Source: Salinigranum marinum (lineage in GTDB: Archaea; Halobacteriota; Halobacteria; Halobacteriales; Haloferacaceae). From it: a DNA stretch of 64,000 bases. The translations under genes were made by a program, and so were the position numbers. Every line of letters starts with the position of its first letter. Position 1 is the first letter of the stretch. The notes below the pieces were generated by a model. It worked only from the letters and a program-made list of their open reading frames with translations. It ran no database searches and was not told where the DNA came from. The stretch is from assembly GCF_024228675.1 (NCBI RefSeq), contig NZ_CP100461.1, positions 3,469,398 through 3,533,397 of the forward strand, given 5' to 3'. Of this stretch, positions 32,685 to 41,763 are shown in pieces.

Positions 32685-33644
32685 ATGACCCAGCCAGCGC
32701 GCTCGCCCACGGGAACGGCCGACATCGTGCTCTACGGCGGCAAGGGTGGCGTCGGGAAGACGACCTGCGCGGCGGCGCACGCGCTCGCCCTCGCCGACGA
32801 CGGGGAGACGCTCGTCGTCTCGACCGACCCGGCCCACTCGCTCGGTGACTCTTTCGAGCGCGACCTCGGCGGCGACCCCACCGAGGTCGCCGCCGGTCTC
32901 TCCGCCGTCGAGGTCGACGCCGAGACCGGCCAGGCGGCGTACCGGCGCGTCGTGGAGGCGCTCGCCGCCGAGTTCCGCGACGCCGGGCTTCGCCTCTCCG
33001 ACGAGGACCTCGAACGGCTCTTCGAGGCTGGCCTCATTCCCGGTGGTGACGAGGTCGCCGCGCTGGAGTACGTCGCGCGCTACGCCGACGCCGGCTACGA
33101 CCACGTCGTCTTCGACACCGCGCCCACCGGCCACACCCTCCGACTCCTCGACCTGCCGGACGTCCTGGCCGAGACGCTCGGCGTCGCCGGCGACGTCCAG
33201 CGGCGCGTCCGACGCGCCGGGCGCGCCGCGAAGAGCATGGTGCTCGGTCCGGCGGCGTACTGGGGGACGACGGCTGACACCGACGAGATCACCTCGTTGC
33301 AGGCGCGCATCGCCGGGGTCGGATCGCTCCTCCGGGACCCCGCCCGAACGAGCTTCAGGGTGGTCCTCACGCCCGAACAGATGGCGATCGCCGAGGCCGA
33401 GCGGCTGGTCGCGCGGCTCTCGGAGGCCGACATCGCCGTCGGGTCGCTCGTGGTGAACCGTGTCTTCGAGAACGAGGCGGCGTGCCCCTGTGACCGCTGT
33501 CGTCGCGACGCCGAGCGCCACGCGACCCGTCTCGGCGACGTCGGCGAGCGGTTCGATCTCCCCGTCCGTCGGGTTCCCGAACTGGAGGGCGAGGCGCAGG
33601 GGCTCGACGCGCTCGAACGCGTCGGCTCGTTCCTGGTCGACTGA
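32685..33644 (+). CDS. ArsA/Get3-like ATPase
   Basis: A 319-aa single-domain ArsA-type ATPase. The deviant Walker A is GKGGVGKTT (19-27). Switch I DPAHSLGDSF and the FDTAPTGHTLRLL motif follow, with VVLTPEQMAIAEAERL in the middle. Late cysteines in AACPCDRCRRD recall the zinc-binding CxxC of Get3. The family includes arsenite pump ATPases and tail-anchored-protein targeting factors; without an arsB or arsR nearby, the Get3-like role is more likely. The ATG at 32685 follows two hairpin repeats that may regulate it. Confidence 0.88.
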   Translation: MTQPARSPTGTADIVLYGGKGGVGKTTCAAAHALALADDGETLVVSTDPAHSLGDSFERDLGGDPTEVAAGLSAVEVDAETGQAAYRRVVEALAAEFRDAGLRLSDEDLERLFEAGLIPGGDEVAALEYVARYADAGYDHVVFDTAPTGHTLRLLDLPDVLAETLGVAGDVQRRVRRAGRAAKSMVLGPAAYWGTTADTDEITSLQARIAGVGSLLRDPARTSFRVVLTPEQMAIAEAERLVARLSEADIAVGSLVVNRVFENEAACPCDRCRRDAERHATRLGDVGERFDLPVRRVPELEGEAQGLDALERVGSFLVD

Positions 33645-33768
33645 GCCGTCGCGGGGCTCCGTGAGCCGCTGACGAGATCCACGGCGACACGCGGTCGGCC
33701 GCTGTTCCTCGCGCGCGCGCGACGCCTGGAGACACGAGGCTTATATCGGTCGCCACCAACACCTACAC

Positions 33769-34542
33769 GTGTCTCTGACCGTCCGCATCGACCCACATGT
33801 CCACTCCAGCGCCTCGTACGACGGGCACGACCCCGTCGATCTCATCCTCGAGCAGGCGGCGGACATCGGCCTCGACGCGGTCGTCGTCACCGACCACGAC
33901 GTGATGCACGCGTCGCTGACGGCCGCGGAGTTGGCCGCCGACTACGGACTCGTGGGCATCCCCGGGGTGGAGGTGTCGACCGCCCACGGTCACCTCCTCG
34001 CGCTCGGGATCGAGGAGCTCCCGCCCCGGCGCAGACCCCTCGACGAGACCGTCGACTGGGTCCGCCGACACGGCGGCGTCGCGATCGTCCCCCACCCGTT
34101 CCAGCGCTCCAGACACGGCGTTCCCAAGCGCGCGTTCACCGACGCCGACGCGGTCGAGGTGTACAATTCCTGGCTCTTCACGGGCTACAAGAACCGTCGC
34201 GCGCGTCGGTTCGCCGACAAACAGGGCTACCCCGGCGTCGCCGGGAGCGACGCCCACCACGTCGGGTTCGTCGGGCGTGCCTACACCGAGATCGAACTCG
34301 ACGGGATCACCCGCGCGGAGCTCACTGCCGACCACGTCCTCGACGCGATCAGGAACGGCTCGACGCGCGTCGAGGGGCGACGAACACCCTTCCGGGTCAG
34401 CACCAAACACTACACGATCGCGGCCGGCCGCAAGAGCGGCTACTACGCCAAACAGGGCGCGCTCGTCAGCGGACGGACGGCCGCCCGGAGCGCGATCAGC
34501 GCCGCGCGACTCCTCTACCGACTGTCGCCGCTGTCCGGCTGA
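33769..34542 (+). CDS. PHP domain metal-dependent phosphoesterase
   Basis: A 257-aa PHP protein: N-terminal H-x-H (H10, H12 in RIDPHVHSSASYDG), DAVVVTDHDVMH, GVEVSTAHGHLLALG, VIVPHPF and the late GSDAHHVG provide the usual trinuclear metal ligands. The C-terminal about 50 residues (RKSGYYAKQGALVSGRTAARSAISAARLLY) form a basic tail. It could hydrolyse nucleotide or sugar phosphates; substrate unknown. It starts at GTG 33769, with a TTATAT element about 30 nt upstream. Confidence 0.88.
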   Translation: MSLTVRIDPHVHSSASYDGHDPVDLILEQAADIGLDAVVVTDHDVMHASLTAAELAADYGLVGIPGVEVSTAHGHLLALGIEELPPRRRPLDETVDWVRRHGGVAIVPHPFQRSRHGVPKRAFTDADAVEVYNSWLFTGYKNRRARRFADKQGYPGVAGSDAHHVGFVGRAYTEIELDGITRAELTADHVLDAIRNGSTRVEGRRTPFRVSTKHYTIAAGRKSGYYAKQGALVSGRTAARSAISAARLLYRLSPLSG

Positions 34543-34760
34543 TACCGTCGATTACCGTGGTCTCCGTTGCGTTCACCCGTCCGACATCACCCCGAGGCTT
34601 CATACCGGAAGCCGCGGCCATCGGCCGTGTGCGCTGAGCGCGTCCACGGCGCGGGACGCGGCGTGCGGCACGACGCGTCGTGGCGGGGTAGAGTGCCGCC
34701 AGTTTGCCAGACGGTGTCTCGATCCTTGATCGGCTCGTCGTCCCGGCGTCAGTCGTCCGA
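34543..34760. other. Convergent intergenic region
   Basis: About 220 nt between convergent stops. No ORF or clear terminator; GCTTC...GAAGC at about 34594-34609 could form a weak hairpin (loop ATACCG). Confidence 0.35.
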
Positions 34761-35801
34761 CTAGGCCGACGCGACGAGTTCGTCGTACCGCGCGCCCGTC
34801 TGCTTCAGCGTGCCGGTCGAGTAGAGCCGTTCGTGCGCGAAGGGGAGGTGGTCGGCCGCGAGTTCGTCGATCTTCGCGTCGACCGCCTCGGGGTCGCGGC
34901 CGTGGATCATCGTGAAGAGGCTGTACGGCCACTCCTGCTCGGGACGGCGCGGTCGGTGGTAGCAGAGCGTCACGTACGGGAGGCTCCCGACGCTCGTACC
35001 GCGGTCGTCGAGGTCGGCGTCGGGCACGTCCCAGACCACCATGCAGTTGGCGTCGAAGCCGGTCACGATGTGGTTGACGACGCAGCCGATGCGCTTGATA
35101 CAGCCGTCCGCCAGCAGTCGCTCGACCGCCGCGAGCACCTCGTCGACGGGGGCGTCGATCGCCCGTGCGACGTCGCGGTACGGCGTCTCCGTGAGCGGGA
35201 AGCCGTCCTGGATCTCGACGAGAAGCGCCGCCTCCAGCGAGGAGAGGTTCCCCGTCGCGTCCTCGGAGATGCGGGTGGCAGACACGTCGGTCTCGGCGAG
35301 CGACTCCCGCGCGAACCGGTCGTCGTTCACCACGGGGAATTCGAGGTCGATGTAGTAGTCGGTCAGCATCGGCAGGACGAGCACCTCACAGCCCGTCCGA
35401 TGTTCGATCTCGGCGAGGATCCCGTCCCGTTTCGCCCGCGAGCCGGCGGTGACGACGAACCACATGTTCCACGCGTGGTCGCGGCGGTAGTTGTGATTCA
35501 CCTGCCGGTACCCGTTTACGATCTCGGCCACGTCGTCGAAGCGCTCTTCGGGTGCCTGGACCGCCGCGAGCGTCGACGATCCGATGACGGGTGGGTTGAG
35601 GACGGCACCGAACCGACGAAAGACGCCGCGTTCACGGAGGTTCCGAACCCGGTCGAGCGCCTCGGCTTCGCTCACGCCGAGGGCCGCTCCGACGCTCCGG
35701 AACGGGCGTTCCACCACGGGGAACCCGCTCTGGTACTCGTCGATGAGGGTCCCGTCGACCTCGTCGAGGCCCGTCCGCCAGTCGTCGTCCAGTGCGCTCA
35801 T
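34761..35801 (-). CDS. Siroheme decarboxylase, fused AhbA/AhbB-type (Lrp/AsnC-like)
   Basis: A 346-aa protein made of two Lrp/AsnC-like halves. Each has a winged-helix-like part (FPVVERPFRSVGAALGVSEAEALDRVRNLRERGVFRRFGAVLN; FPLTETPYRDVARAIDAPVDEVLAAVERLLADGCIKRIGCVVN) and a RAM-like part (NHNYRRDHAWNMWFVVTA; VTLCYHRPRRPEQEWPYSLFTMIHG). The paired motifs YRR/HAWNMWFV and RPEWPY are those of AhbA/AhbB siroheme decarboxylases, which make 12,18-didecarboxysiroheme in the archaeal heme route. Two-domain fusions occur in haloarchaea. An Lrp regulator is the older annotation. The hemA end at 63658 shows tetrapyrrole genes elsewhere in the window. Confidence 0.85.
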   Translation of the reverse strand: MSALDDDWRTGLDEVDGTLIDEYQSGFPVVERPFRSVGAALGVSEAEALDRVRNLRERGVFRRFGAVLNPPVIGSSTLAAVQAPEERFDDVAEIVNGYRQVNHNYRRDHAWNMWFVVTAGSRAKRDGILAEIEHRTGCEVLVLPMLTDYYIDLEFPVVNDDRFARESLAETDVSATRISEDATGNLSSLEAALLVEIQDGFPLTETPYRDVARAIDAPVDEVLAAVERLLADGCIKRIGCVVNHIVTGFDANCMVVWDVPDADLDDRGTSVGSLPYVTLCYHRPRRPEQEWPYSLFTMIHGRDPEAVDAKIDELAADHLPFAHERLYSTGTLKQTGARYDELVASA

Positions 35802-35951
35802 TGTCGGCGCTTAGGAGTCACCACGCCTATCCCTTTCGCTCCGACGGTCGGCGGTGCGCCGTCCCGTTCACGTCGCCGGATACGACCGTCCGTTCGGGCA
35901 CCCCGAACCCATTCACTTTAGTATCGTGGAACACAGTCACACACGAGACTG

Positions 35952-36974
35952 ATGCTCGATTCGATATGGTCTGCCCTCCGCCGGATGGCGACATCCTACG
36001 TACTGTTCGTCGTGATCGGCGTCGTGGTCGGACTCACGGTAGCCCCGCTGGCGTACAACGCGGCTACGGCGTCCGGGGGGACGGTCGCCGTCGTTCCGAT
36101 CGACGGCGGCATCGACGGCAACACCGCGACCGCGTACACCGACATGATGCAGCAGGTCCGGCAGAGCTCCGACATCAAGGCAGTCGTCCTCGTCTCCAAC
36201 AGCGGCGGCGGCTCGGCCGCCGCGTCGGAGACGATGTACCTCCAGACGAAGCGAACGGCCCAAGAGGTCCCCGTCGTCGCGAGCATCGATGCGAGCTCCG
36301 CATCCGGCGCGTACTACACCATCGCCCCCGCCGACACGATCTACGCCAAGCCGGCCTCCGTCGTCGGGAGCGTCGGCGTCCTCGGCACCCTCCCGCAGGA
36401 CCTCGAACCGAACGAGATCGTCGGGACGACCGGCCCGAACAAGCTCTCCGGTGGGGATTCCCGGGAGTTTTACTCCATCCTCGAATCGCTCAGGAGAGCG
36501 TTCGTCGGTGCCGTCGTCGAGAGCCGTGGCGACCGGCTCCAGCTGACGGCGGCAGAGCTGACGCAGGCGCAGATCTACTCCGGCTCCCAGGCGGTGCAGA
36601 ACGGCCTCGCCGACCGGATCGGTGATCGCCAGGCGGCGATCGAACGCGCGGCCGAGGTGGCCAACCTCGAATCGTACCGGGTCCGGACCCTCCGCCCGAC
36701 CGACCAGGTGGTCCGCTTCGTCTCGCGCAACAACTACCTCGCGTCGGACGCGCCGAACAAGGAGATGGTCGACTTCGAGTACTTCGCCGGTCGCCCCGGG
36801 ACGGGTCCGACGTTCCTCATGATGCCCGGCTCGTACGTCAGCACCGAGTGGAAACTCGACGCGGCTGCGGCGACGAACGCTGCCGCGGACGGCGGCGTAT
36901 CCGGCTCGGGGAGCGCGATAGGGGCGTACGAACGGCCACCGATCCGAGCGGCGGCCGCGGGAGGCCGATCGTGA
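35952..36974 (+). CDS. S49 family signal-peptide-peptidase-like protease, copy 2
   Basis: A 340-aa paralogue of the protease at 15355. It has an N-terminal membrane anchor (residues about 15-38), core LVSNSGGGSAAASETMYLQTKRTAQEVPVVA, nucleophile S118 in SSASGAYY and Lys K164 in TGPNKLSGG (46 residues later). A C-terminal extension (from about 260) shares with copy 1 the block LLMVHGEVNLD-like FLMMPGSYVS. Its stop overlaps the start of the DUF4350 gene by 4 nt (GTGA), the same order as in copy 1. The active site should face outside. A TTTAGTATCG tract about 30-40 nt upstream may hold the promoter. Confidence 0.88.
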   Translation: MLDSIWSALRRMATSYVLFVVIGVVVGLTVAPLAYNAATASGGTVAVVPIDGGIDGNTATAYTDMMQQVRQSSDIKAVVLVSNSGGGSAAASETMYLQTKRTAQEVPVVASIDASSASGAYYTIAPADTIYAKPASVVGSVGVLGTLPQDLEPNEIVGTTGPNKLSGGDSREFYSILESLRRAFVGAVVESRGDRLQLTAAELTQAQIYSGSQAVQNGLADRIGDRQAAIERAAEVANLESYRVRTLRPTDQVVRFVSRNNYLASDAPNKEMVDFEYFAGRPGTGPTFLMMPGSYVSTEWKLDAAAATNAAADGGVSGSGSAIGAYERPPIRAAAAGGRS

Positions 36975-38149
36975 CCCCGCGTGACGTCGGCGTGGCGCTC
37001 GCGAAACGGCTCGCCGTCGCGGCGATCGTCGTCGTCGTCATCCTCGCGGCGGCGTTCGCGATCCCGGCGGCGACGAACGCCCCGACGGAGTCCGAGCCGC
37101 TGTCGACGCCCGAGTACGACGCCGAAACGCTGGCGACCACGCCGGTCCCCGCCCAGGGTGAGATCGACGCGGACAGGAGTGCCGGCAACCGCGCCGGGGT
37201 CGTCGTCATCGACGAGAGCCACTCGAACCGGTTCGGCCGGGCCGACATCGCCCCGCTCGTCAGGGAGCTGACGTCGATCGGCTACGGCGTCCGGTTCTAC
37301 GACGGCGACCAGACGCTCGACCAGGAGCTGTCGAACGCCAACGCGTTCCTCGTCATCGACCCCGGACAGGAGTTCACGCGCGACGAGATCGACGACGTCC
37401 GGCAGTTCACGAGCGGGGGCGGACACCTGTTGATGGTGGGCGAGCCGAACCGCAAGAGCATCTCGGCGAGCCTCTTCGGTACCTCGATCACGGAGCGCGA
37501 GAGCGCGCTCACGACGCTCGCGGCGCGGTACGACATGAGCCTCGGAACCGCGTACCTCTACAACCTCGAGACGAACGGCGGCAACTACAAGCACGTCGTC
37601 GCGCGGCCGACGAGCGCGTCGGAGCTCGACTTCGACGGCGTCACCATGTTTACGGCGGCGTCGGTCAACTCGCGCCGGGGAACGGTCCTGCTCCGGGCGG
37701 CCCCCAACACGCACAAAGCGGGGCTCGACGACGGCGGCCGCCACCCCGTCGCCATCCACAAGGAACAGGACAACGTGATCCTCCTCGGAGACAGTTCGTT
37801 CCTCCGGGCCGATCGGTTCAACGTCGGCGACAACGAGCAGTTCGCCGCGTTCCTCGTCGAGTTCCTCATCAGCGGCAACAGCAGCGGTTCGATCGACGGA
37901 GGCGACGACGAGACGACGGACGGCGAGGACGGCGAGTCGACCGACACGCCGAACGAGACCGACCAGGCCGGCGACGGTTCGGGACAGAACAACACGACCA
38001 CGACGCCGCCACCGCTCACACCGGCCGCCGACAGCCTCACGCCGCCGGCCGACTGGGCACCGGGATCCGTCGCGAGCGCGGCGACGGCCGAAGCCGTCCC
38101 GTCGGCGTCGAGTGCCCGTCCGGTCGAGCCGGCCGCGCGTCCCGGTTGA
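36971..38149 (+). CDS. DUF4350 domain membrane-anchored protein, copy 2
   Basis: A 392-aa protein starting at GTG 36971 inside the protease stop (GTGA). One N-terminal helix (LAVAAIVVVVILAAAFAIPAA) is followed by an amidotransferase-like Rossmann domain with VVVIDESHSNRF, AFLVIDPGQEFTRDEIDDVRQFTSGGGHLLMVGEP and VILLGDSSFLRADRFNVGDNEQFAAFLVEFLISG. The last block aligns with the paralogue at 16223. The C-terminal 80 residues are Thr/Pro/Asp-rich and disordered, fitting an extracellular tail. It is presumed the working partner of the overlapping peptidase; no catalytic triad is evident. Confidence 0.82.
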   Translation: MTPRDVGVALAKRLAVAAIVVVVILAAAFAIPAATNAPTESEPLSTPEYDAETLATTPVPAQGEIDADRSAGNRAGVVVIDESHSNRFGRADIAPLVRELTSIGYGVRFYDGDQTLDQELSNANAFLVIDPGQEFTRDEIDDVRQFTSGGGHLLMVGEPNRKSISASLFGTSITERESALTTLAARYDMSLGTAYLYNLETNGGNYKHVVARPTSASELDFDGVTMFTAASVNSRRGTVLLRAAPNTHKAGLDDGGRHPVAIHKEQDNVILLGDSSFLRADRFNVGDNEQFAAFLVEFLISGNSSGSIDGGDDETTDGEDGESTDTPNETDQAGDGSGQNNTTTTPPPLTPAADSLTPPADWAPGSVASAATAEAVPSASSARPVEPAARPG

Positions 38150-38218
38150 TCGATCGAAGGCTCCACAGGTCGATCCGTAGACGAACCCCTTTTGCCGCAC
38201 GCGCCCGAACGCGCGAGT

Positions 38219-39295
38219 ATGGCACAAGCTCCAGAACACGAGCGCGAGTTCGGCGTGTGGCCGCTCAAACGGCTGATGACGGAAGTCGTTGGCTCGGGCG
38301 TCAAGTCGGCCGAGGACATGAGCCGCGAGCAGGCGACCGAAGCGATGCGGCGGATACTCGCGGGCGAGCCGGACCCCACTACGCTGGGTGCGTTCTGGCT
38401 GGCGAACCGCTGGAAGCACAACAACAGCGAGGAGCTCGCGGCGTACACCGACGTGATGTGCGAGGGCGTCGAGTACGCCGCTCCTCGGGCGAATCCGGTC
38501 GACTGCGGCGCGAACTACGACGGCAAGGGCGAGACCGCTATCTTAGGAGTCGCCGCGGGACTGGTCGCCGCCGCCGCGGGGACGCCCGTCGTCGTCCACT
38601 CCGGCGACCGCGTCCCGACGCAGAAACAGGACGCCTACAAGCACGTCCTCGACGCGCTGGACGTTCGGACCGAACTCTCCCCCGCCGAGTCCGCGGACAT
38701 GGTCGACGAGACCGGCTTCGGCTTCTACTACCAGCCGGCGTTCAACCCCGCGATCCACGACCTGTTCGACCGCCGCGACCAGATGGGTGTCAGGAGCTTC
38801 GTCAACACCATCGAGACGCTCGCCAACCCCGCCGAGGCGGACGTCCACCTCGGCTCCTTCTACCACCTGGCGTTCGCGAAGAAGGTCGTCGAGACGTTCG
38901 AGCGCTCGGAACACCACGACCTCTCGCGCGTCATCATGTTCCAGGGGATGGAGGGGTACGACGATATCCGCCCCGGCTACACGAAAGTCGCCGAGTGGAC
39001 TGACGGCGACTTCACCGACTACGAGATCGAGACCGCCGAGTACGGCATGGACTTCGAGTACGACGACCTCGGCGTCGACCCCGATGACGTTGCCGGCGAC
39101 TCCGCCCGGATCACCCGCGAGGTGCTCGCGGGCGAACGGAGCGGCGATTTCGCCGACGCGGTCGCGCTGAACGCCGCGTTCCGCATCTACGCTCGCGCGG
39201 ACGTCGACACCCTCGACGCAGGACTCGACCGTGCTCGCGAGGTCATCGACGGCGGCGACGCCGCCGCGACCCTCGAAGAACTGCAGGCGTTCTGA
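38219..39295 (+). CDS. TrpD2-like anthranilate phosphoribosyltransferase family protein
   Basis: A 358-aa member of the glycosyltransferase family 3. The N-terminal helical domain (FGVWPLKRLMTEVVGSGVKSAEDMSREQATEAM) is followed by the nucleoside-phosphorylase-like core with CGANYDGKGETAILGVAAGLVAAAAGTPVVVHSGDRVPTQKQD and FYYQPAFNPAIHDLFDRRDQMGVRSFVNTIETLANP. The canonical TrpD motif KHGN is replaced by HSGD, typical of the TrpD2/YbiB branch, some of which bind nucleic acid. Tryptophan synthesis is therefore not assured. The ATG at 38219 follows a short AT-rich leader (CCCCTTTTGCCGC). Confidence 0.85.
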   Translation: MAQAPEHEREFGVWPLKRLMTEVVGSGVKSAEDMSREQATEAMRRILAGEPDPTTLGAFWLANRWKHNNSEELAAYTDVMCEGVEYAAPRANPVDCGANYDGKGETAILGVAAGLVAAAAGTPVVVHSGDRVPTQKQDAYKHVLDALDVRTELSPAESADMVDETGFGFYYQPAFNPAIHDLFDRRDQMGVRSFVNTIETLANPAEADVHLGSFYHLAFAKKVVETFERSEHHDLSRVIMFQGMEGYDDIRPGYTKVAEWTDGDFTDYEIETAEYGMDFEYDDLGVDPDDVAGDSARITREVLAGERSGDFADAVALNAAFRIYARADVDTLDAGLDRAREVIDGGDAAATLEELQAF

Positions 39296-39299
39296 GCGC

Positions 39300-40277
39300 A
39301 TGGCCACCACGGCGGCGAGCGCGCGCGACCCAGAGGCCGGCCGGCCGAGGCTCGCCGCCGAACTCCGCGCGGTCGTCGACCGGTTCTGGGGGCGGCTGAC
39401 CCGAACGCTCGCCGCGCCCCCGTCCGACCCGGACCCGGAACTCACGGCGCTGCTCGCGGCACCCTTTTCGAGCGTAGACGACGTGTACGACCGCCTCTCG
39501 GCGGCCGAGACGCATCTCCGCAACGACGGGGACCGCCGGGCGGTGTTCCTCACGGTGTACACCGCGATGACAGAGCGCGTCCGGGCGGGAATCGAGGGCC
39601 GAGACCGGGGCCGGCGGTTCGAAGACTCCGACTGGACGCGGCGGTATCTCGTCGCCTTCGCCGAGCGGTACCGACGCGCGATCGTCGACTTCGAGCGCGG
39701 CCGGTCGGTCCCGCCGGCCTGGCGGGTCGCCTTCGGTGCCTCGCTGGGCGGCGAGACGCTCGTCCTCCAGGACGCACTGCTCGGGATCAACGCCCACATC
39801 GTCCACGACCTGGCGTTCGCGCTTGACGACGTGGGGATCGGCGACGGGGCCGAGCGGGAACGCAGACACGCCGACCACCTGGCGATCAACGAGGTACTCT
39901 CGGGGCTGGCCGACGTCGTCCAGACCACGCTCGCGTCGGTGTACGAGGCGGCCGGCCTGCGCGAGGTGGACGAACTGTTCGGCCGACTCGACGAGACGGC
40001 GACGCTGCACGGCCTCCGCGCGGCCCGCGCGTTCGCGTGGGACAACGCGGTCCTCCTCGCCGACCGTCCGCGTCTCGCGCCGGTCGTCCGGTGGCGCGTC
40101 AGGACCGTCGCTGCGGGGTCGGCGTACGCGCTCCTCTCACCCGGCGTCGGTTCGCCCCTGCTCGACCGCCTCCGCGCGGCCGAGCGCGGCGAACCGATGC
40201 TCGCGGCCGTCTCGGGCGCGGTCCACGGCGACGAGAGCGGCCGCGGGCGAGCCGACGGGACCGGGCGGCGGCCGTAG
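39300..40277 (+). CDS. DUF5995 family protein
   Basis: A 325-aa soluble helical protein. The stretch FGASLGGETLVLQDALLGINAHIVHDLAFALDDVGIGD is the signature of DUF5995, whose function is unknown; the conserved NAHI..DL with nearby His residues (HADHLAINEVL) might bind metal or heme. The ATG at 39300 lies 4 nt after the TrpD2-like stop, implying co-transcription. The C-terminal tail is Arg/Gly-rich. Confidence 0.75.
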   Translation: MATTAASARDPEAGRPRLAAELRAVVDRFWGRLTRTLAAPPSDPDPELTALLAAPFSSVDDVYDRLSAAETHLRNDGDRRAVFLTVYTAMTERVRAGIEGRDRGRRFEDSDWTRRYLVAFAERYRRAIVDFERGRSVPPAWRVAFGASLGGETLVLQDALLGINAHIVHDLAFALDDVGIGDGAERERRHADHLAINEVLSGLADVVQTTLASVYEAAGLREVDELFGRLDETATLHGLRAARAFAWDNAVLLADRPRLAPVVRWRVRTVAAGSAYALLSPGVGSPLLDRLRAAERGEPMLAAVSGAVHGDESGRGRADGTGRRP

Positions 40278-40370
40278 CTGCCCCACCTCACCGGAGGGTC
40301 GGTTTCGACCATCGTCGCCTGCCCGAGTGGTTCTCTCGTCTGCTCGCTCGGCCTCGGTCGTTCAGTTCGT

Positions 40371-41384
40371 TCAGTCCGTTCGCCCGGCCTCGCCCGTCCC
40401 GTCAGCGCCGTCCGTGTCGGCGCCGTCGTTGAGCGGGAGCGCGATGCCGACGAGCTTCTGGCCGGCGGAGACGGTCGCGTTGCGGGTGATCGAGTAGAGC
40501 AGCCCGTCGTGCGTCGCCTCGACGCGCTGTTTCTCCTCGTAGCTCGTCGGATCGGTGACGTAGCCGAGATGGTCGCCCGCCTCGACCGCGCGACCGAGCG
40601 CGGCGTCGGACGCGGGCCTGAACAGCCCCGACGCGGTGGCTGTGACGCGACCGAGGTGGTTCCGAACGGTTCGCTGGCCTGCCGGCGCGTCGGGCTCGCC
40701 GGGGAGGACGCCGACGTGGGAGAGCACGTTGAACACGCCGCGGACACCGGTCTCGATCGCGGAGTCGACCAGCTGTTTGTTGTGCGCGAGCTCCGGCGTG
40801 ATGGCGGGGATCCCCGCCGCGGAGGCCGCAACGCGGAACTTCCCGTCGAAGCCGCGGTCGGCCCACTCGTCCTCGGCGTCCTCGCCGGCGGCCTCCGCGA
40901 GACAGACGTCGGTCCCGAACGCCAGCGCGAGCTCGCGCGAGGCGTCGTCGCCGCGGCGGTAGACCGTGTGCGTGAGCATCCCCGGACTCCCGGTGTGGAG
41001 GTCGACGACGACGTCGGCCGTCGAGGCGTCAGCCCAGAGCCGAGCGGCCATCCGCTGGTGGATGCTCCCGTCGGGGTCGCCGGGCCACGCTCTGTTCATG
41101 TTCGGGTTCTTCGCGTCGATCTCCGGCGGCGTGGTGTACGACGAGTGGTCGAACGAGATCGGGTCGGCGACCGGCACCGCGATCAGGGTTCCGTCGAGTT
41201 CGCGTTCGCGTCGCATCAGTTCGTGGTGGACCCGACGGAGCACCTCCGTCCCGTTCACCTCGTGGCCGTGCTGAGCGGCCTGGACGTACACCGTCGGCTC
41301 ACCCGAGCCGTACGTGTGGACGGTGGTCTCGACGGTCGTTCCCGACGGGAGACGAGCGAGCGTCCGCCGCTCGGCAGTGTGCAT
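40371..41384 (-). CDS. Succinylglutamate desuccinylase/aspartoacylase family zinc deacylase
   Basis: A 337-aa M14-like deacylase. The zinc ligands are H39 and E42 in AAQHGHEVNG and H129 in VVVDLHTGSPG. N-M-N-R in NPNMNRAWPG gives the substrate-binding Asn-Arg pair. A late Glu in AITPELAHNK is the likely general base. A beta-barrel C-terminal region (SGLFRPASDAALGRAVEAGDHLGYVTDP) matches the AstE/AspA arrangement. It removes an acyl group from an amino acid or related compound; the exact substrate is unknown. Convergent with the DUF5995 gene. Confidence 0.88.
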   Translation of the reverse strand: MHTAERRTLARLPSGTTVETTVHTYGSGEPTVYVQAAQHGHEVNGTEVLRRVHHELMRRERELDGTLIAVPVADPISFDHSSYTTPPEIDAKNPNMNRAWPGDPDGSIHQRMAARLWADASTADVVVDLHTGSPGMLTHTVYRRGDDASRELALAFGTDVCLAEAAGEDAEDEWADRGFDGKFRVAASAAGIPAITPELAHNKQLVDSAIETGVRGVFNVLSHVGVLPGEPDAPAGQRTVRNHLGRVTATASGLFRPASDAALGRAVEAGDHLGYVTDPTSYEEKQRVEATHDGLLYSITRNATVSAGQKLVGIALPLNDGADTDGADGTGEAGRTD

Positions 41385-41763
41385 ACCCGGAAGTCGTGCT
41401 GGGCTATCTTGGGGCTTCGGGCGGGGAATCGAGGGGTGTGATCACCGATGACGCTTCGGGCCTGCCCCCCGTCGACGACCAGGTGTGAGCGAGTGGGCGC
41501 GCGAGGAGAGCGCGGCGCTTCGCGCCGCGACAAGGCGAACGGCGGGGCCGTGAGCCCTGCGAACGACCGACGGGAGTGAGAGCCCGAAATCGGCTATGAT
41601 GGTCGTAGGCTCACCGCTCTGGCGACCTCTCTCGTTTGCCCGCCACAACGCCTTCGACGGTCCCCTCACCCCGTCCGGCGCGCACGCCGTCTCACGATCC
41701 GTCGCGCGAGGCTCAGACCGCGAGGACGGCAGGGTTTTCACGCCGGCCGCCATCGACCCGTGT
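41385..41763. repeat. Intergenic region with a perfect hairpin and a dispersed repeat
   Basis: About 380 nt with no gene. CGCGGCGC-TTC-GCGCCGCG (41511-41529) is a perfect 8-bp stem with a 3-nt loop. Further on, a 16-nt word CACCGCTCTGGCGACC (41612-41627) recurs at 49846-49861, each preceded by AATCGGCT and GAGCGAGTGGG-like words, showing the two regions are copies of one degenerate intergenic repeat. Confidence 0.55.

Noticed and set aside
32685-33644. Arsenite-resistance ATPase
   Set aside because: There is no arsR, arsB or arsC nearby, and the Cys pattern fits a Get3-like zinc site better.
38219-39295. Annotation as trpD for tryptophan synthesis
   Set aside because: The KHGN substrate motif is replaced by HSGD, and no other trp genes are nearby.
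38543-40831. A 762-codon open frame on the minus strand
   Set aside because: It lies antisense to the TrpD2-like and DUF5995 genes and is Arg/Ser/Pro-rich, the usual shadow in GC-rich DNA.
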